This document shows, piece after piece, positions 47,209 through 56,111 of a DNA stretch of 64,000 nucleotides. Origin of the DNA: Acidovorax sp. sif1233. GTDB taxonomy: Bacteria; Pseudomonadota; Gammaproteobacteria; Burkholderiales; Burkholderiaceae_C. The DNA is taken from the NCBI RefSeq assembly GCF_019218755.1, contig NZ_JAHUWZ010000001.1, positions 62,001 to 126,000 of the forward strand, in the 5' to 3' direction. Each line of letters begins with the position of its first letter. Within the stretch, counting starts at the first letter, position 1. The position numbers were made by a program, and so were the translations under genes. The notes beneath the pieces were generated by a model. The model was not told the DNA's origin. It made no database searches and saw only the letters and a program-made list of their open reading frames with translations.

Positions 47209-47213
47209 TCTAA

Positions 47214-47239
47214 AGCAAACGTTTGCGCAAACGTTTGCT
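47214..47239. promoter_or_regulatory. Double RbsR operator
   Basis: Two abutting copies of the 12-base palindrome GCAAACGTTTGC (47215-47226 and 47227-47238) give a perfect 26-base palindrome with the flanking A/T. This is the typical LacI-family half-site arrangement with a central CG, and matches known RbsR-type operators. It overlaps the probable -35 of the rbs promoter. Confidence 0.88.
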
Positions 47240-47483
47240 AGTTGGTGAAAACCCTGAAATAGCACGCAATGGCCTGGCGGGGAGAAAGCCGGGAACGGCT
47301 CTGCCGCCGTGCCGCCCTGCGCGGAGCCCGGCCCTGGCTTCGCGGGGCTTGGAGGGGGTGGATGGGAGGAGGGGCCCCGCAGAAAAGAGCAAGGGCCGGG
47401 CCGTGGCGCCAGGGCGTGGAAACCTGCGCGCTGCCTTGCCAGAAACACCGCGCAAGGCCCGCCCCCGCCGCGCCGGTGTTGTG
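47240..47483. other. Gap between rbs operator and fadD: no gene seen
   Basis: About 240 bases plus the stem-loop at 47484-47522 separate the rbs operator from the fadD stop. Open frames here have no family resemblance and overlap each other on both strands. I see no RNA gene or mobile element. Confidence 0.5.
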
Positions 47484-47522
47484 CCCCCTTTTCCTGGCGC
47501 GAAGCGCGTGAGGAGAAGGGGG
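47484..47522. terminator. Long stem-loop downstream of fadD
   Basis: CCCCCTTTTCCT (47484-47495) pairs with AGGAGAAGGGGG (47511-47522), twelve pairs with one G-U, and an inner GCGC-gaa-GCGC hairpin. It starts 35 bases after the fadD stop. There is no T-run after it on the minus strand, so it is a likely but not certain terminator. Confidence 0.55.
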
Positions 47523-47556
47523 AAAGGAAGGAGAAGAGGAAAGGGGGCGGAGCCGC

Positions 47557-49242
47557 TCAGGCGGCGGTTCTCAATTCCCGCCGCAGGATCTTGCCCACGT
47601 TGCTCTTGGGCAGCTCGTCGCGGAACTCGATGTACTTGGGCCGCTTGTAGCCGGTGAGGTTCTCCTGGCAGTAGCGGGCCACGTCCTCCTCGCTGAGCGT
47701 GGGGTCGTTCTTGATGATGAACACCTTGATCGCCTCGCCCTGCTTTTCGTCGGGGATGCCGATGGCCGCGCATTCCACCACGCCGGGGCACAGGCTGATG
47801 ACCTGCTCCAGCTCGTTGGGGAACACGTTGAAGCCGCTCACCAGGATCATGTCCTTCTTGCGGTCGATGATGCGCGTGTAGCCCTCACTGTCCATGATGC
47901 CGATGTCGCCCGTGCGCATGAATCCATCGGGCGTGAAAGCCTTGGCGTTCTCCTCGGGCTGGTTGTAGTAGCCCGTCATCACGTTGGGGCCGCGGATGCA
48001 GATCTCGCCCGGGTCGCCCTGGGGCACGCTGTGGCCGGCGTCGTCCTTGATGGCGATGTCGATGCCCGGCAGCGGCAGGCCGATGGTGCCGCTGAAGGTG
48101 GTGTTGTTCACCGGGTTGTTGGTGCCGATGGCGCAGGTCTCGCTCATGCCCCAGCCTTCGATCATGGTGCTGCCCGTGACCTTTTGCCACTGCTTGGCCG
48201 TGCCTTCGCTGGCGGCCATGCCGCCGGCCTGCGACACGCACAGGTGCGAGAAGTCGAGGGTGCGGAACTGCGGGTTCTGCAGCAGCGCGTTGAACAGGGT
48301 GTTCACGGCGGGCAGCATGTGGAAGGGGCGCTTCTTGAGCTCGGCCACGAACTTGGGAATGTCGCGCGGGTTGGGGATCAGCGTGAGGCTGGAGCCCTGG
48401 CGGATGGCCAGCAGGCACAGCGTGAGCGCGAAGATGTGGTACAGCGGCAGCGCGGCGATGGAGTTGGCCTTGCTGATGTCGCCCACCTTCGACAGCGCGG
48501 GCGTGAACCAGGCCTCGGCCTGCAGCGTGGCGGCCACGATGTTGCGGTGGGTGAGCACCGCGCCCTTGGACAGGCCCGTGGTGCCGCCCGTGTACTGCAG
48601 GAAGGCGATGGAGTCGAGCGTGGCCTGGCTCGGGGCCAGGGACTTGTGCTCGCCCAGCGACAGCGCCTTCTTGAAGGTGACGAGCTTGCGGCCGCCGGTC
48701 AGGGGCAGCTCGTAGGCCGGCACCATCTTGGCCAGGTGGCGCACCGCGAAGGTGATCCAGGCGCCGAACGCGGCGCCCAGCAGGTCGCCCATCGAGGTCA
48801 TCACCACGTGCTGGATGGCGGTGCGGTCCACCACCTCGGCCAGCGTGTGCGCGAAGTTCTCCAGGATCACGATGGCCGTGGCGCCCGAGTCCTTGAGCTG
48901 GTGCTCCAGCTCGCGCGCCGTGTACAGCGGGTTCACGTTCACGCAGGTGTAGCCCGCGCGCAGCACGGCCGCCATGGTCACGCCGAACTGCGGGATGTTG
49001 GGCAGCATGATGGCCACGCGCGCGCCGGGGGGCAGACCCAGGCTCTGCAGGTAGGCGCCCAGCGCGGCCGAGCGGCGCTCCAGTTCGCCATAGGTCATCC
49101 ACCGGTCCATGCAGACCGAGAAGGGGCTCTTTGCGTGCTTGCGGAAGGATTCCTCCAGCAGGTGGGCCACAGAGCGGTATTGCTCGGGCTGCACATCGTG
49201 CGGTACGCCCGGGGGGTAGCTCTTGAGCCAGATCTTTTCCAT
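47557..49242 (-). CDS. fadD: Long-chain fatty acid-CoA ligase
   Basis: 561 aa. Acyl-adenylate enzyme: P-loop YTGGTTGLSKGAVLTHRN (about 215-232), the AMP motif GWGMSE, TGDIG and the FadD signature DRKKDMILVSGFNVFPNELE. It activates long-chain fatty acids at the inner membrane for beta-oxidation or lipid synthesis. AAGGAAAC precedes the ATG. No fatty-acid operon around it. Confidence 0.95.
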   Translation of the reverse strand: MEKIWLKSYPPGVPHDVQPEQYRSVAHLLEESFRKHAKSPFSVCMDRWMTYGELERRSAALGAYLQSLGLPPGARVAIMLPNIPQFGVTMAAVLRAGYTCVNVNPLYTARELEHQLKDSGATAIVILENFAHTLAEVVDRTAIQHVVMTSMGDLLGAAFGAWITFAVRHLAKMVPAYELPLTGGRKLVTFKKALSLGEHKSLAPSQATLDSIAFLQYTGGTTGLSKGAVLTHRNIVAATLQAEAWFTPALSKVGDISKANSIAALPLYHIFALTLCLLAIRQGSSLTLIPNPRDIPKFVAELKKRPFHMLPAVNTLFNALLQNPQFRTLDFSHLCVSQAGGMAASEGTAKQWQKVTGSTMIEGWGMSETCAIGTNNPVNNTTFSGTIGLPLPGIDIAIKDDAGHSVPQGDPGEICIRGPNVMTGYYNQPEENAKAFTPDGFMRTGDIGIMDSEGYTRIIDRKKDMILVSGFNVFPNELEQVISLCPGVVECAAIGIPDEKQGEAIKVFIIKNDPTLSEEDVARYCQENLTGYKRPKYIEFRDELPKSNVGKILRRELRTAA

Positions 49243-49311
49243 GCGCTTGTTTCCTTGTGCTCGCCAGTGAAAGGGTGGGCACAGATTGTGGAAGCGCGGG
49301 CGTGCAGTCAG

Positions 49312-50058
49312 CTACCGGGCTTGTCCTAGGGTGCGCGCCAGTTGGGTCTCGCAGGTGACAGGATCGGCATCGAACAGCTGCGCCATCAGCGCGCCTTCGC
49401 GCTCCTGGATGGTGGCCAGGAACTGCTCGACCCCGCCGCGCTGGCGCGCGAGCTGGCCAAAGGTGTCGAAGCCCGCCTCCAGGAACCGCTGCAGCGCTCC
49501 CATGCCGGCCGCCTGGGCGGGCGCGCGCATCATGCGCAGCATCATGCGCAGGCCGGGGGTGCGGGTCAGGCGGGCGAGGTCGGTGCCCATGGCCAGCACG
49601 CGCTGCAGTTGCTGCTGGCGCGCATGGCGCTGCCCCACGGCGCGCCAGGCGGCGGTGTAGCGGGCGGCGTCCGGCATGCCGCCCCCGCCGGAGGCGTCGA
49701 GCCAGGCGCGGCCCATCTCCTGGTCGAGCCCCTCGGTCTGCGCATGCAGCACGGCCAGCGCCACGGCGGTGGCCACCACGGGCTGGGGGAACATGGTCTG
49801 CAGCGTGCCCGCGATGCGGCCGAACTGCAGGTCGCGCTCGGTGTAGTCGGTGTCGCTGTACAGCTCCTCGAGGAAGAACCGGGCCGCGGGGCCGAACGAG
49901 GGCGAGCCCATGAGGTCGGCATAGGTGCCCCTGAAGCGCCGTGCCTGCAGGGTCTTGACCTGGCCCACCGCCGCGCCCAGTGCGGCATCGCCGGTGCGGT
50001 GCAGGCGCAGGGCCGTGACGTCGGCGATGCAGTCGCGGATGGTCTGGGCGGCATCCAT
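49312..50058 (-). CDS. Conserved hypothetical protein (FFLEELY motif)
   Basis: 248 aa, soluble and mostly helical. The conserved-looking FFLEELYSDTDYTERDLQFGRI segment (about 62-83) resembles a family I have seen in betaproteobacteria, always without assigned function. It lies 70 bases downstream-side of fadD on the same strand and diverges from the hydrolase gene (93 bases between starts). Confidence 0.7.
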   Translation of the reverse strand: MDAAQTIRDCIADVTALRLHRTGDAALGAAVGQVKTLQARRFRGTYADLMGSPSFGPAARFFLEELYSDTDYTERDLQFGRIAGTLQTMFPQPVVATAVALAVLHAQTEGLDQEMGRAWLDASGGGGMPDAARYTAAWRAVGQRHARQQQLQRVLAMGTDLARLTRTPGLRMMLRMMRAPAQAAGMGALQRFLEAGFDTFGQLARQRGGVEQFLATIQEREGALMAQLFDADPVTCETQLARTLGQAR

Positions 50059-50151
50059 GGGGCGGGGTCCTTTCTACGTGCGGGGGGCGTCAGGGCGGGG
50101 CCCAGACCGCACAATGCGGCTGGTCAATTACAACATCTGCCCATCACCACC

Positions 50152-51048
50152 ATGATCGCGCGCTGGCAACGAACCCTGCTTCTGTTCATCCTGCTGACCA
50201 TGGCCGCCTGGCTGGTGTGGCAGTGGCCGCATTCGCCCTTGCGTGCCGTGCTGGGGGCGTTGCTGCCCCTGGGGATATACCTCGCGGTGATGGCGGTGGA
50301 GTTTGTGCTGATGCACCTCACCAACCGCCAGGACGCCGCGCCCCGTGCGCGCCTCTCCCAGGTGCTGGCCGCCTGGTGGGCCGAGGTGTGGGTGGCATTG
50401 ATGGTCTTTGGCTGGCGCCAGCCGTTTCGCCACCAGTCATTGCCCGACTGGCTGCCTGCGCAGCCGACCGGAAAGCGCGGCGTGGTGCTGGTGCACGGCT
50501 TCATGTGCAACCGGGGCCTGTGGTTGCCGTGGTTCGCGCCATTGCAAGCCCGGGGCCATGCCCATGTGGCGGTGAACCTGGAGCCGGTGATGGGCTCGAT
50601 TGACGAGTACGCCGACATCATCGAAGAGGCCGTGCGCAAGGTGACGGCGGCCACGGGCCAGGCGCCGGTGTTGCTGTGCCACAGCATGGGCGGGCTGGCG
50701 GTGCGGGCCTGGCTGCGCGCGCACCAGGCGGACGGGCGGGTGCACCGGGTGCTGACGCTGGGCACGCCGCATGGCGGCACGTGGCTCGGGCGCTTCAGCC
50801 GGGCGGTGAATGGGCGGCAGATGAGCCTGGCGGGGGACTGGGTGGTGGCGCTGCAGCGGGCCGAGCCGGCGGGGCGGGCGGCGTTGTTTACTTGCTGGTA
50901 TTCGAACTGCGACAACATCGTGTTCCCGGCGAGCACCGCGGCGTTGCCAGGGGCGGACAACCGGTTGGTGGAGGGCGTCGCGCATGTGCAGATGGCGTTT
51001 GATGCGGGGGTGATGAAGGTGTGCCTGGAGGAGATGGGGCGGGGGTGA
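50152..51048 (+). CDS. Membrane-anchored alpha/beta hydrolase (lipase/esterase-like)
   Basis: 298 aa from ATG 50152. Two N-terminal membrane helices (residues 8-65), then an alpha/beta hydrolase domain: oxyanion segment VVLVHGFMCNRGLW, nucleophile LLCHSMGGLAV, LGTPHGGTWLG and a late His in VEGVAHVQMAFD. Resembles triacylglycerol lipase/PGAP1-like hydrolases; substrate unknown. The catalytic domain side of the membrane is not certain. The following 0.8 kb holds the large palindromic element. Confidence 0.82.
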   Translation: MIARWQRTLLLFILLTMAAWLVWQWPHSPLRAVLGALLPLGIYLAVMAVEFVLMHLTNRQDAAPRARLSQVLAAWWAEVWVALMVFGWRQPFRHQSLPDWLPAQPTGKRGVVLVHGFMCNRGLWLPWFAPLQARGHAHVAVNLEPVMGSIDEYADIIEEAVRKVTAATGQAPVLLCHSMGGLAVRAWLRAHQADGRVHRVLTLGTPHGGTWLGRFSRAVNGRQMSLAGDWVVALQRAEPAGRAALFTCWYSNCDNIVFPASTAALPGADNRLVEGVAHVQMAFDAGVMKVCLEEMGRG

Positions 51049-51052
51049 TCTT

Positions 51053-51114
51053 TGATTGTTGTGGATTCTGGTGCTTGTCTATCAAGCGCTCGCAGCTATT
51101 GTTTTTATAGTTCA
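51053..51114 (-). repeat. Short dispersed repeat, copy 9 (left end of palindromic element)
   Basis: Minus-strand reading: CTATAAAAACAATAGCT, then GAGCGCTTGatagaCAAGCACC, then AGAATCCACAACAATCAA. Points outward from the 51.1-51.8 kb element, mirrored by copy 10. Confidence 0.7.
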
Positions 51115-51799
51115 CGCCGTGCCTGAGTGAAGGGCGGAGGCCGGGATGTCGCCCCGGCGGGCGAGGTACTTGTTCTTTGCTTCGCCAAAGAAAAGTACCC
51201 AAAAGAAAGGCGACCCACAGTCTGCGACCCCTTCGCGTTGCGAAGGGGCAAACCTGCGTCGGTGCGGTTGCGGCGTGCGCCGTGGAACTCGCTGTGCGCT
51301 GGCGCGCGCCGCTCGGACAACCACGGCGAGTCAGAGCACGAGGCATGGGCGCTGCGACGCCCATGCTCACCCCGCAACCGCCCCGCCGCAGGCGCAGCCA
51401 GATGGGGGTGGGGAGCGAACAGCCAAACAGCCAAACAGCCATACGGGCCATCGCTGCGCTCGGCCACGCCTGCGCGGCGCGTGGCGCTTGCGCCCGCGAG
51501 ATGGGGCCGAGCGCAGCGATGGCCCGAAGGGATGTCCGCACCCCGGGTTCCCTTCAGGATGCGCCGAGGAGCGCAGCGGCCAGCGGATCAGGGCTCGCGA
51601 TTGTCTGAGCGCAACGCAGTGGAGCGAGTTCGAGCGAGACCCCGCTGGACGCGAGCACCGCAGGTTGCCCGCAGCGAAGCGAAGGGACGCAGCGTGCAGG
51701 GTCGCCTTTTCTTTGGTGACTTTCTTTTGGCGAAGCAAAAGAAAGCCACTGCGCCGCCGGGCGCACACCCCGGCCTCCGCCCTTTGTTCAAGAACGGCG

Positions 51800-51862
51800 C
51801 AAGCTATAAAAACAATAGCTAATAGGGATTGATAGAAAAGCGCAAGAGCCTTATTTCACTCA
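51800..51862 (+). repeat. Short dispersed repeat, copy 10 (right end of palindromic element)
   Basis: GCTATAAAAACAATAGCT, then TTGATAGAAAAGCGC, then AAGAGCCTTATTTCACTCAAG. Inverted relative to copy 9, so the two bracket the large element. Confidence 0.65.
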
Positions 51863-51866
51863 AGAA

Positions 51867-52706
51867 TCAAGCAACCACCGCATCCCGCTCATCCGCCGCA
51901 AACTCCGGCAACCCCCGCAGCCGCTCATAGATCGGCGCAAAGTCCGCCGCCGTCATCTCGAACAGCTGCTCGAAACTGTCGATCACGAAATACGTCTGCT
52001 GGTACGTATCGATCTTGTAGCGCGTGCGCATGGTGCGCTCCAGTTGCAGCGCAATGCGCTGTGGCTCCGGGCTCTGCACGGAATACGCCAGTTCGCCCGA
52101 AGAACTCAGAATCCCCGCGCCGTACGCCCGCAACTGCCCCGCCTCGCGGATCAACCCGAACTCGATCGTGTACCAGTACAGGCGGCTCAGCATCTCGCAC
52201 GACCCCAGCCCCTGCGCCTTCAGCCCGCCCTGGCCATAGCGCTGTACATAGTCCGCGAACACCGGGTTGAACAGCAGCGGCACGTGGCCGAACAGGTCAT
52301 GAAAAATGTCTGGCTCGACGATGTACTCGAACTCCTCGGGCTTGCGGATCCAGTCCGTCACCGGGAACTTGCGGTTGGCCAGCAGCGTGAAGAAGGGCAC
52401 CTCGGGGATCAGGCCGGGCACGCCCACCAGCTCCCAGCCCGTGGCCTTGTAAAGGCGCTCGTTGACTTCCTCAAAACGCGGAATGCGGTCGCTGGCGCCC
52501 AGCGAGGGCAGGGCGTCGATGAACGCCTGGCTCGCCAGGCCCGGCAGCAGGGCGCGCTGGCGCTCGTACAGGCGGCGGTAGGTGTCGTGGTCTGCGGCGG
52601 TATAGGCCGCGTAGTCCTGCGGGCAGGTGTAGTCCTCGCTGGCGCGCGAGTAGTCGCCCCGGGGTGGGCGGGTGGATTGGCCATAGACGACGGGGGCTTG
52701 TCCCAT
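51867..52706 (-). CDS. phhA: Phenylalanine 4-monooxygenase
   Basis: 279 aa, the compact bacterial form. Pterin- and iron-dependent hydroxylation of Phe to Tyr. Iron ligands are in IFHDLFGHVPLL (His136, His141) and YWYTIEFGL (Glu182). AAGGAG precedes the ATG. It lies on the same strand as a Bug receptor gene and hpd, so Phe-to-homogentisate steps are clustered. The stop is five bases from the large palindromic element. Confidence 0.97.
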   Translation of the reverse strand: MGQAPVVYGQSTRPPRGDYSRASEDYTCPQDYAAYTAADHDTYRRLYERQRALLPGLASQAFIDALPSLGASDRIPRFEEVNERLYKATGWELVGVPGLIPEVPFFTLLANRKFPVTDWIRKPEEFEYIVEPDIFHDLFGHVPLLFNPVFADYVQRYGQGGLKAQGLGSCEMLSRLYWYTIEFGLIREAGQLRAYGAGILSSSGELAYSVQSPEPQRIALQLERTMRTRYKIDTYQQTYFVIDSFEQLFEMTAADFAPIYERLRGLPEFAADERDAVVA

Positions 52707-52768
52707 TTTTTGCTCCTTGGCCGTCCTGGTGCGGCGCGCCGGGTGGCGCGCACCTGCCCGGGCGGCGG

Positions 52769-53746
52769 TTATTCGATCTTGATTTTTGCGGCCCGGATCA
52801 GGAACTCGTACTTGCTGTTTTCCGAGCGCACGAATTGCGCGAACCCGTCGAGCGTCAGCTCTTCGGGCGTGATGCCCATCTTCTTGAACTTCTCCTTGCC
52901 AGCGGGCGACTGCATGGCCGCCGAGAACGCGTTGGCGTAGCGGCGCGCGTCGGCGTCCGGCAGCGAGGCGGGCGCGAACAGGCCAAACCAGGTGGACACG
53001 TTGAAGCCCTGCACGCTGTCGTTGATGCTGGGCACGCTGGGCAGCGACTCGTTGCGGCTGAGCGTGGTCACGCCCAGCGCCAGCAGCTTGCCCGACTGGA
53101 TCTGCGGCAGCGCCGAGGCCAGGTTGTCGAACACCATCAGCACCTGCCCCGACTCCAGCGCCGCCAGGGCGGGCTTGGAGCCCTGGAACGGCGTGTGGCC
53201 CATGCGGGTGTTGGTGAGCGACTTGAACATCTCGGCCGAGATGTGGCCGATGCTGCCGTTGCCGCCCGAGCCGTACTTGGCCTGGTCCGGGTTCTTCTTG
53301 AGGTACTGCACCAGGTCCGGCGTTGTCTTGATGCCCAGCCTGGCGGCCTGCTCCGCGTTCACCACCAGCACATTGGGCGTGCGCGCCACCAGCACGAGGG
53401 GCTTGAAATCCTTGAGCGGGTTGTACGGGAAGTTCTTCTTGTACAGCCAGGGGTTGACCGCATGCGTGGCCACCGCGCCCATCAGGATCTGGTTGCTGGT
53501 CTTGGGTGCCTTGGCCACCTGGTCGGCCCCGGTGCCCCCGCCGGCGCCAGGCTTGTTCTCCACGGTGATGGAGCCCAGCTGGGCTGCGGCGCCTTCGGCC
53601 ACGATGCGTGCCGAGGTGTCCAGCGGGCCGCCGGCAGGGTAGGGGACCACGATGGTGAGGGGGGCGGACGGGTTCTGCGCCTGCGCCGCCGTGGCGGCGC
53701 AGAGCAGGACGAGAACAACACTGGACAAGGTGCTACGGAGCGACAT
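52769..53746 (-). CDS. Bug-family periplasmic solute-binding protein (TctC-like)
   Basis: 325 aa. Signal peptide through AATAAQAQ (about 23), then the Bug fold with PLTIVVPYPAGGPLDTSARI, LLMGAVATHAVNPWLYK-type and GVTTLSRNESLPSVPSI blocks. Bug receptors bind carboxylic acids for tripartite tricarboxylate transporters or signalling; many are orphans, as here (no TctA/TctB nearby). Its position between phhA and hpd suggests an aromatic acid ligand, which is inference. Confidence 0.92.
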   Translation of the reverse strand: MSLRSTLSSVVLVLLCAATAAQAQNPSAPLTIVVPYPAGGPLDTSARIVAEGAAAQLGSITVENKPGAGGGTGADQVAKAPKTSNQILMGAVATHAVNPWLYKKNFPYNPLKDFKPLVLVARTPNVLVVNAEQAARLGIKTTPDLVQYLKKNPDQAKYGSGGNGSIGHISAEMFKSLTNTRMGHTPFQGSKPALAALESGQVLMVFDNLASALPQIQSGKLLALGVTTLSRNESLPSVPSINDSVQGFNVSTWFGLFAPASLPDADARRYANAFSAAMQSPAGKEKFKKMGITPEELTLDGFAQFVRSENSKYEFLIRAAKIKIE

Positions 53747-53819
53747 CGGGATCCTTTTGAGTTCCGGGGAGCGCGCAGTATAGGCATCTGGTCAGGGTTA
53801 ACCCGGGATGTCTGATGTC

Positions 53820-54932
53820 TTAGGTGTTGAGCACCCCACGGCGGATCTGGTCGCGCTCCAGCGATTCGAACAGTGCCTTGAAGTTGCCTTCGCCGAATCC
53901 GTCGCGGTAGTCGCCTTCGCGCTGGATGAACTCGAAGAACACCGGGCCCAGCATGGGCGTGGAGAAGATCTGCAGCAGCAGGCGCGGCGTGCCGTCGGCC
54001 GTGGTGCCGTCGAGCAGGATGCCGCGCGACTGCAGCTCGGGCACGGGCTGGCCGTGGCCGGGCAGGCGGGTGTCCAGCATCTCGTAGTAGACGTCGTTGG
54101 GCGCGGTGGCCAGCGAGACGCCGGCCATGCCCAGCTTGTCCACCACGTCCTGCAGGTTGTCGCAGATCAGCGCGATGTGCTGGATGCCTTCGCCGTTGAA
54201 CTGCATCAGGAATTCCTCGATCTGGCCGCCGCCCTGCTTGGACTCTTCGTTCAGCGGGATGCGGATCTTGCCGTCGGGCGCGGTCATGGCCTTCGACGTC
54301 AGGCCCGTGTACTCGCCCTGGATGTCGAAGTAGCGGATCTCGCGGAAGTTGAACAGCTTCTCGTAGAAATTGGCCCAGAAGCCCATGCGGCCCCGGTACA
54401 CGTTGTGCGTGAGGTGGTCGATCAGGTTCAGGCCGTGGCCCACGGGGCGGCGGTCCACGCCTTCGATGAATTCGAAGTCGATGTCGTAGATGGACTTGCC
54501 GTCCTCAAAGCGGTCGATCAGGTACAGCGGCGCGCCGCCGATGCCCTTGATCGCGGGCAGGCGCAGCTCCATGGGGCCGGTGGGGATCTCGATGGGCTGG
54601 GCGCCCAGCTCCAGCGCGCGGTTGTAGGCCTTGTGCGCATCCTTCACGCGGAAGGCGAGGCCGCAGGCCGACGGGCCATGCTCGGCGCCGAAGTAGGCCG
54701 CCTGGCTGTGGGGCTCGCGGTTGAGGATGAAGTTGATGCCGTTCTGGCGGTACAGCACCACGTCCTTGGAGCGGTGCTTGGCCACCAGGGTGAAGCCCAG
54801 CTTCTCGAACACGGCTTCCAGCACGCCGGGTGTGGGCGAGGTGAATTCGACGAACTCGAAGCCCATCAGGCCCATGGGGTTGTCCCAGGCTTCCAGCTGG
54901 GTGGCGGTTGTTGGGGGCAAGGCGGCGTTCAT
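53820..54932 (-). CDS. hpd: 4-hydroxyphenylpyruvate dioxygenase
   Basis: 370 aa from ATG 54932 with GGAGA upstream; an ATG at 54965 is less likely. Vicinal-oxygen-chelate fold in two halves; iron ligands near [12 protein letters not shown] and the C-terminal [23 protein letters not shown], with the closing helix [18 protein letters not shown]. Converts 4-hydroxyphenylpyruvate to homogentisate in Tyr breakdown. Later pathway genes (hmgA, fahA) are not in the window. Confidence 0.96.
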   Translation of the reverse strand: MNAALPPTTATQLEAWDNPMGLMGFEFVEFTSPTPGVLEAVFEKLGFTLVAKHRSKDVVLYRQNGINFILNREPHSQAAYFGAEHGPSACGLAFRVKDAHKAYNRALELGAQPIEIPTGPMELRLPAIKGIGGAPLYLIDRFEDGKSIYDIDFEFIEGVDRRPVGHGLNLIDHLTHNVYRGRMGFWANFYEKLFNFREIRYFDIQGEYTGLTSKAMTAPDGKIRIPLNEESKQGGGQIEEFLMQFNGEGIQHIALICDNLQDVVDKLGMAGVSLATAPNDVYYEMLDTRLPGHGQPVPELQSRGILLDGTTADGTPRLLLQIFSTPMLGPVFFEFIQREGDYRDGFGEGNFKALFESLERDQIRRGVLNT

Positions 54933-55112
54933 GGGGTGTCTCCGGCATTCGTTGAGGAATGCCATGGACTGTAGGCGTGCCCTGCCTCATGTTTCTGGCG
55001 AAATCAAGAGGCTTTGGCCTTTGATTTGCAGGAATGTTGCGAATGGTCAAAAAATGGCGCAGGACAGGCGCGCCACCCGGGCGCACCGTCGAATGGCACC
55101 GGCGCCCTGCGC

Positions 55113-56108
55113 TCAGGAGCCCGGCGTGGCCGGCGGGAGCTTTCGCAGCGCCAGGGCGGCATCGAGGCGCTGCTGCTCCTGCGGTGAGAACAGCTGCTGG
55201 CGCAATGATTCCAGTGCCCTGCCGTCGCCCGGCTGGGCACGGGCCTGGCTGTACTGGTCCAGGCGCTGCTGCCAGCTTTGCTCCTCCCGGTCCAGCTGGG
55301 CCATGGCGTGGGCCGCGGCCTCGCCGTACTGCGCGCTGCGCGCGGCGTGGCGGGTGCGTTCGTCGGTGTTTTGTGCGTTGAACGCGGCGGTCTGGGCCGC
55401 CGCGCTCAGGTGTTCGGTGGCCGCTGCGCGCTCCGCGCGGCGCGCCTGGGGCAATTCGTTCTCTGCATCGCGCAAGGCCTGGGTGCGCTGTTCGGCGGTG
55501 AGCCGGGGGTTGCGCTCGATCTCCAGGCGCGCCAGCGTGTAGCGGTCCAGGTCCGCCTCGCGGGCGAACAGGGCGTCGTGCTCGGGGCCGTCAAAGAACT
55601 GCTGGCGCACCTTGTGGCGCGCCTCCAGCGCTTCGCGCAGCGCGCCGGGGTCGGTCGGGTCCGGGGGCGTGCGCAGCTGGCCCAGCGCCACGCGGTAGTC
55701 CACGTAGCGCTCGGCCAGTGCCAACGCCCGGGTGGCCAGTGCCGCCGGGAAGTGCTTGCCCACCAGGCCCGCCAGGCGCTGCTTGAGCGTGGCGGGGTCC
55801 GCCGCGCCGCCGTCCTGCGCCTCCATCAGCAGCGCCTCCAGCGTATCGCGCAGGCCGTGCACCAGCAGGGGGTCTTCGTGGCGGTCCGGGCCGGCGGCGC
55901 GGCGGGCGGCGAAGAAGCTGCTCTCCATCGGCCGTGCCGAGCCCGACGGGTTCTGGCGCGCGCTGCCGGCCTGCGGGCCGGCGCCGCCGGCGCCTGGATG
56001 CGGGTCCTCCGCGCCCTGCAGGCCGTGCGGGGCCGTCCACCAGACCACGGCGGCCGTGGCGGCGGCCAGGGCCACTGCGGCGGCGAAGGCGCGGGACCTT
56101 TTTTCCAC
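55113..56108 (-). CDS. Lipase-specific foldase/chaperone (Lif)
   Basis: 331 aa from a GTG start three bases after the lipase stop. N-terminal membrane anchor (about 8-28), a Gly/Pro/Ala-rich linker, then a helical foldase domain with the diagnostic RQQFFDGPEHDALF (about 167-180). It sits in the inner membrane and folds the secreted lipase in the periplasm before type II export. Gene order lipase then foldase is the standard arrangement. Confidence 0.93.
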   Translation of the reverse strand: MEKRSRAFAAAVALAAATAAVVWWTAPHGLQGAEDPHPGAGGAGPQAGSARQNPSGSARPMESSFFAARRAAGPDRHEDPLLVHGLRDTLEALLMEAQDGGAADPATLKQRLAGLVGKHFPAALATRALALAERYVDYRVALGQLRTPPDPTDPGALREALEARHKVRQQFFDGPEHDALFAREADLDRYTLARLEIERNPRLTAEQRTQALRDAENELPQARRAERAAATEHLSAAAQTAAFNAQNTDERTRHAARSAQYGEAAAHAMAQLDREEQSWQQRLDQYSQARAQPGDGRALESLRQQLFSPQEQQRLDAALALRKLPPATPGS

Positions 56109-56111
56109 GGC

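Larger units (their letters stand above)
51053..51862. repeat. Large nested inverted-repeat element, non-coding
   Basis: The 818-base gap between the hydrolase and phhA has no plausible gene. Outer arms share one centre near 51457: AGCTATTGTTTTTATAG at 51094-51110 with its exact complement at 51804-51820 (17 of 17), AGGGCGGAGGCCGGG at 51131-51145 with 51769-51783 (15 of 15), and a CTTTGCTTCGCCAAAGAAA...GGCGACCC block at 51174-51216 with 51699-51744 (imperfect). Inside are CCCCTTCG/CGAAGGGG (51228-51248), a nine-pair GCATGGGCG/CGCCCATGC hairpin (51343-51366), three AGCCAAAC-type units (51421-51444) and a perfect 21-pair inverted repeat (51445-51465 with 51505-51525). Possibly a non-autonomous mobile element or large structured RNA. 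Confidence 0.75.

Noticed and set aside
51421..51444. Possible CRISPR-like tandem repeat (AGCCAAAC units)
   Set aside because: Only two perfect and one imperfect 8-base units with no spacers and no cas genes.
51105..51832. Several 70-230-codon frames on both strands in the palindromic element
   Set aside because: They overlap one another in all frames, mirror each other because of the inverted arms, and show no family motif.
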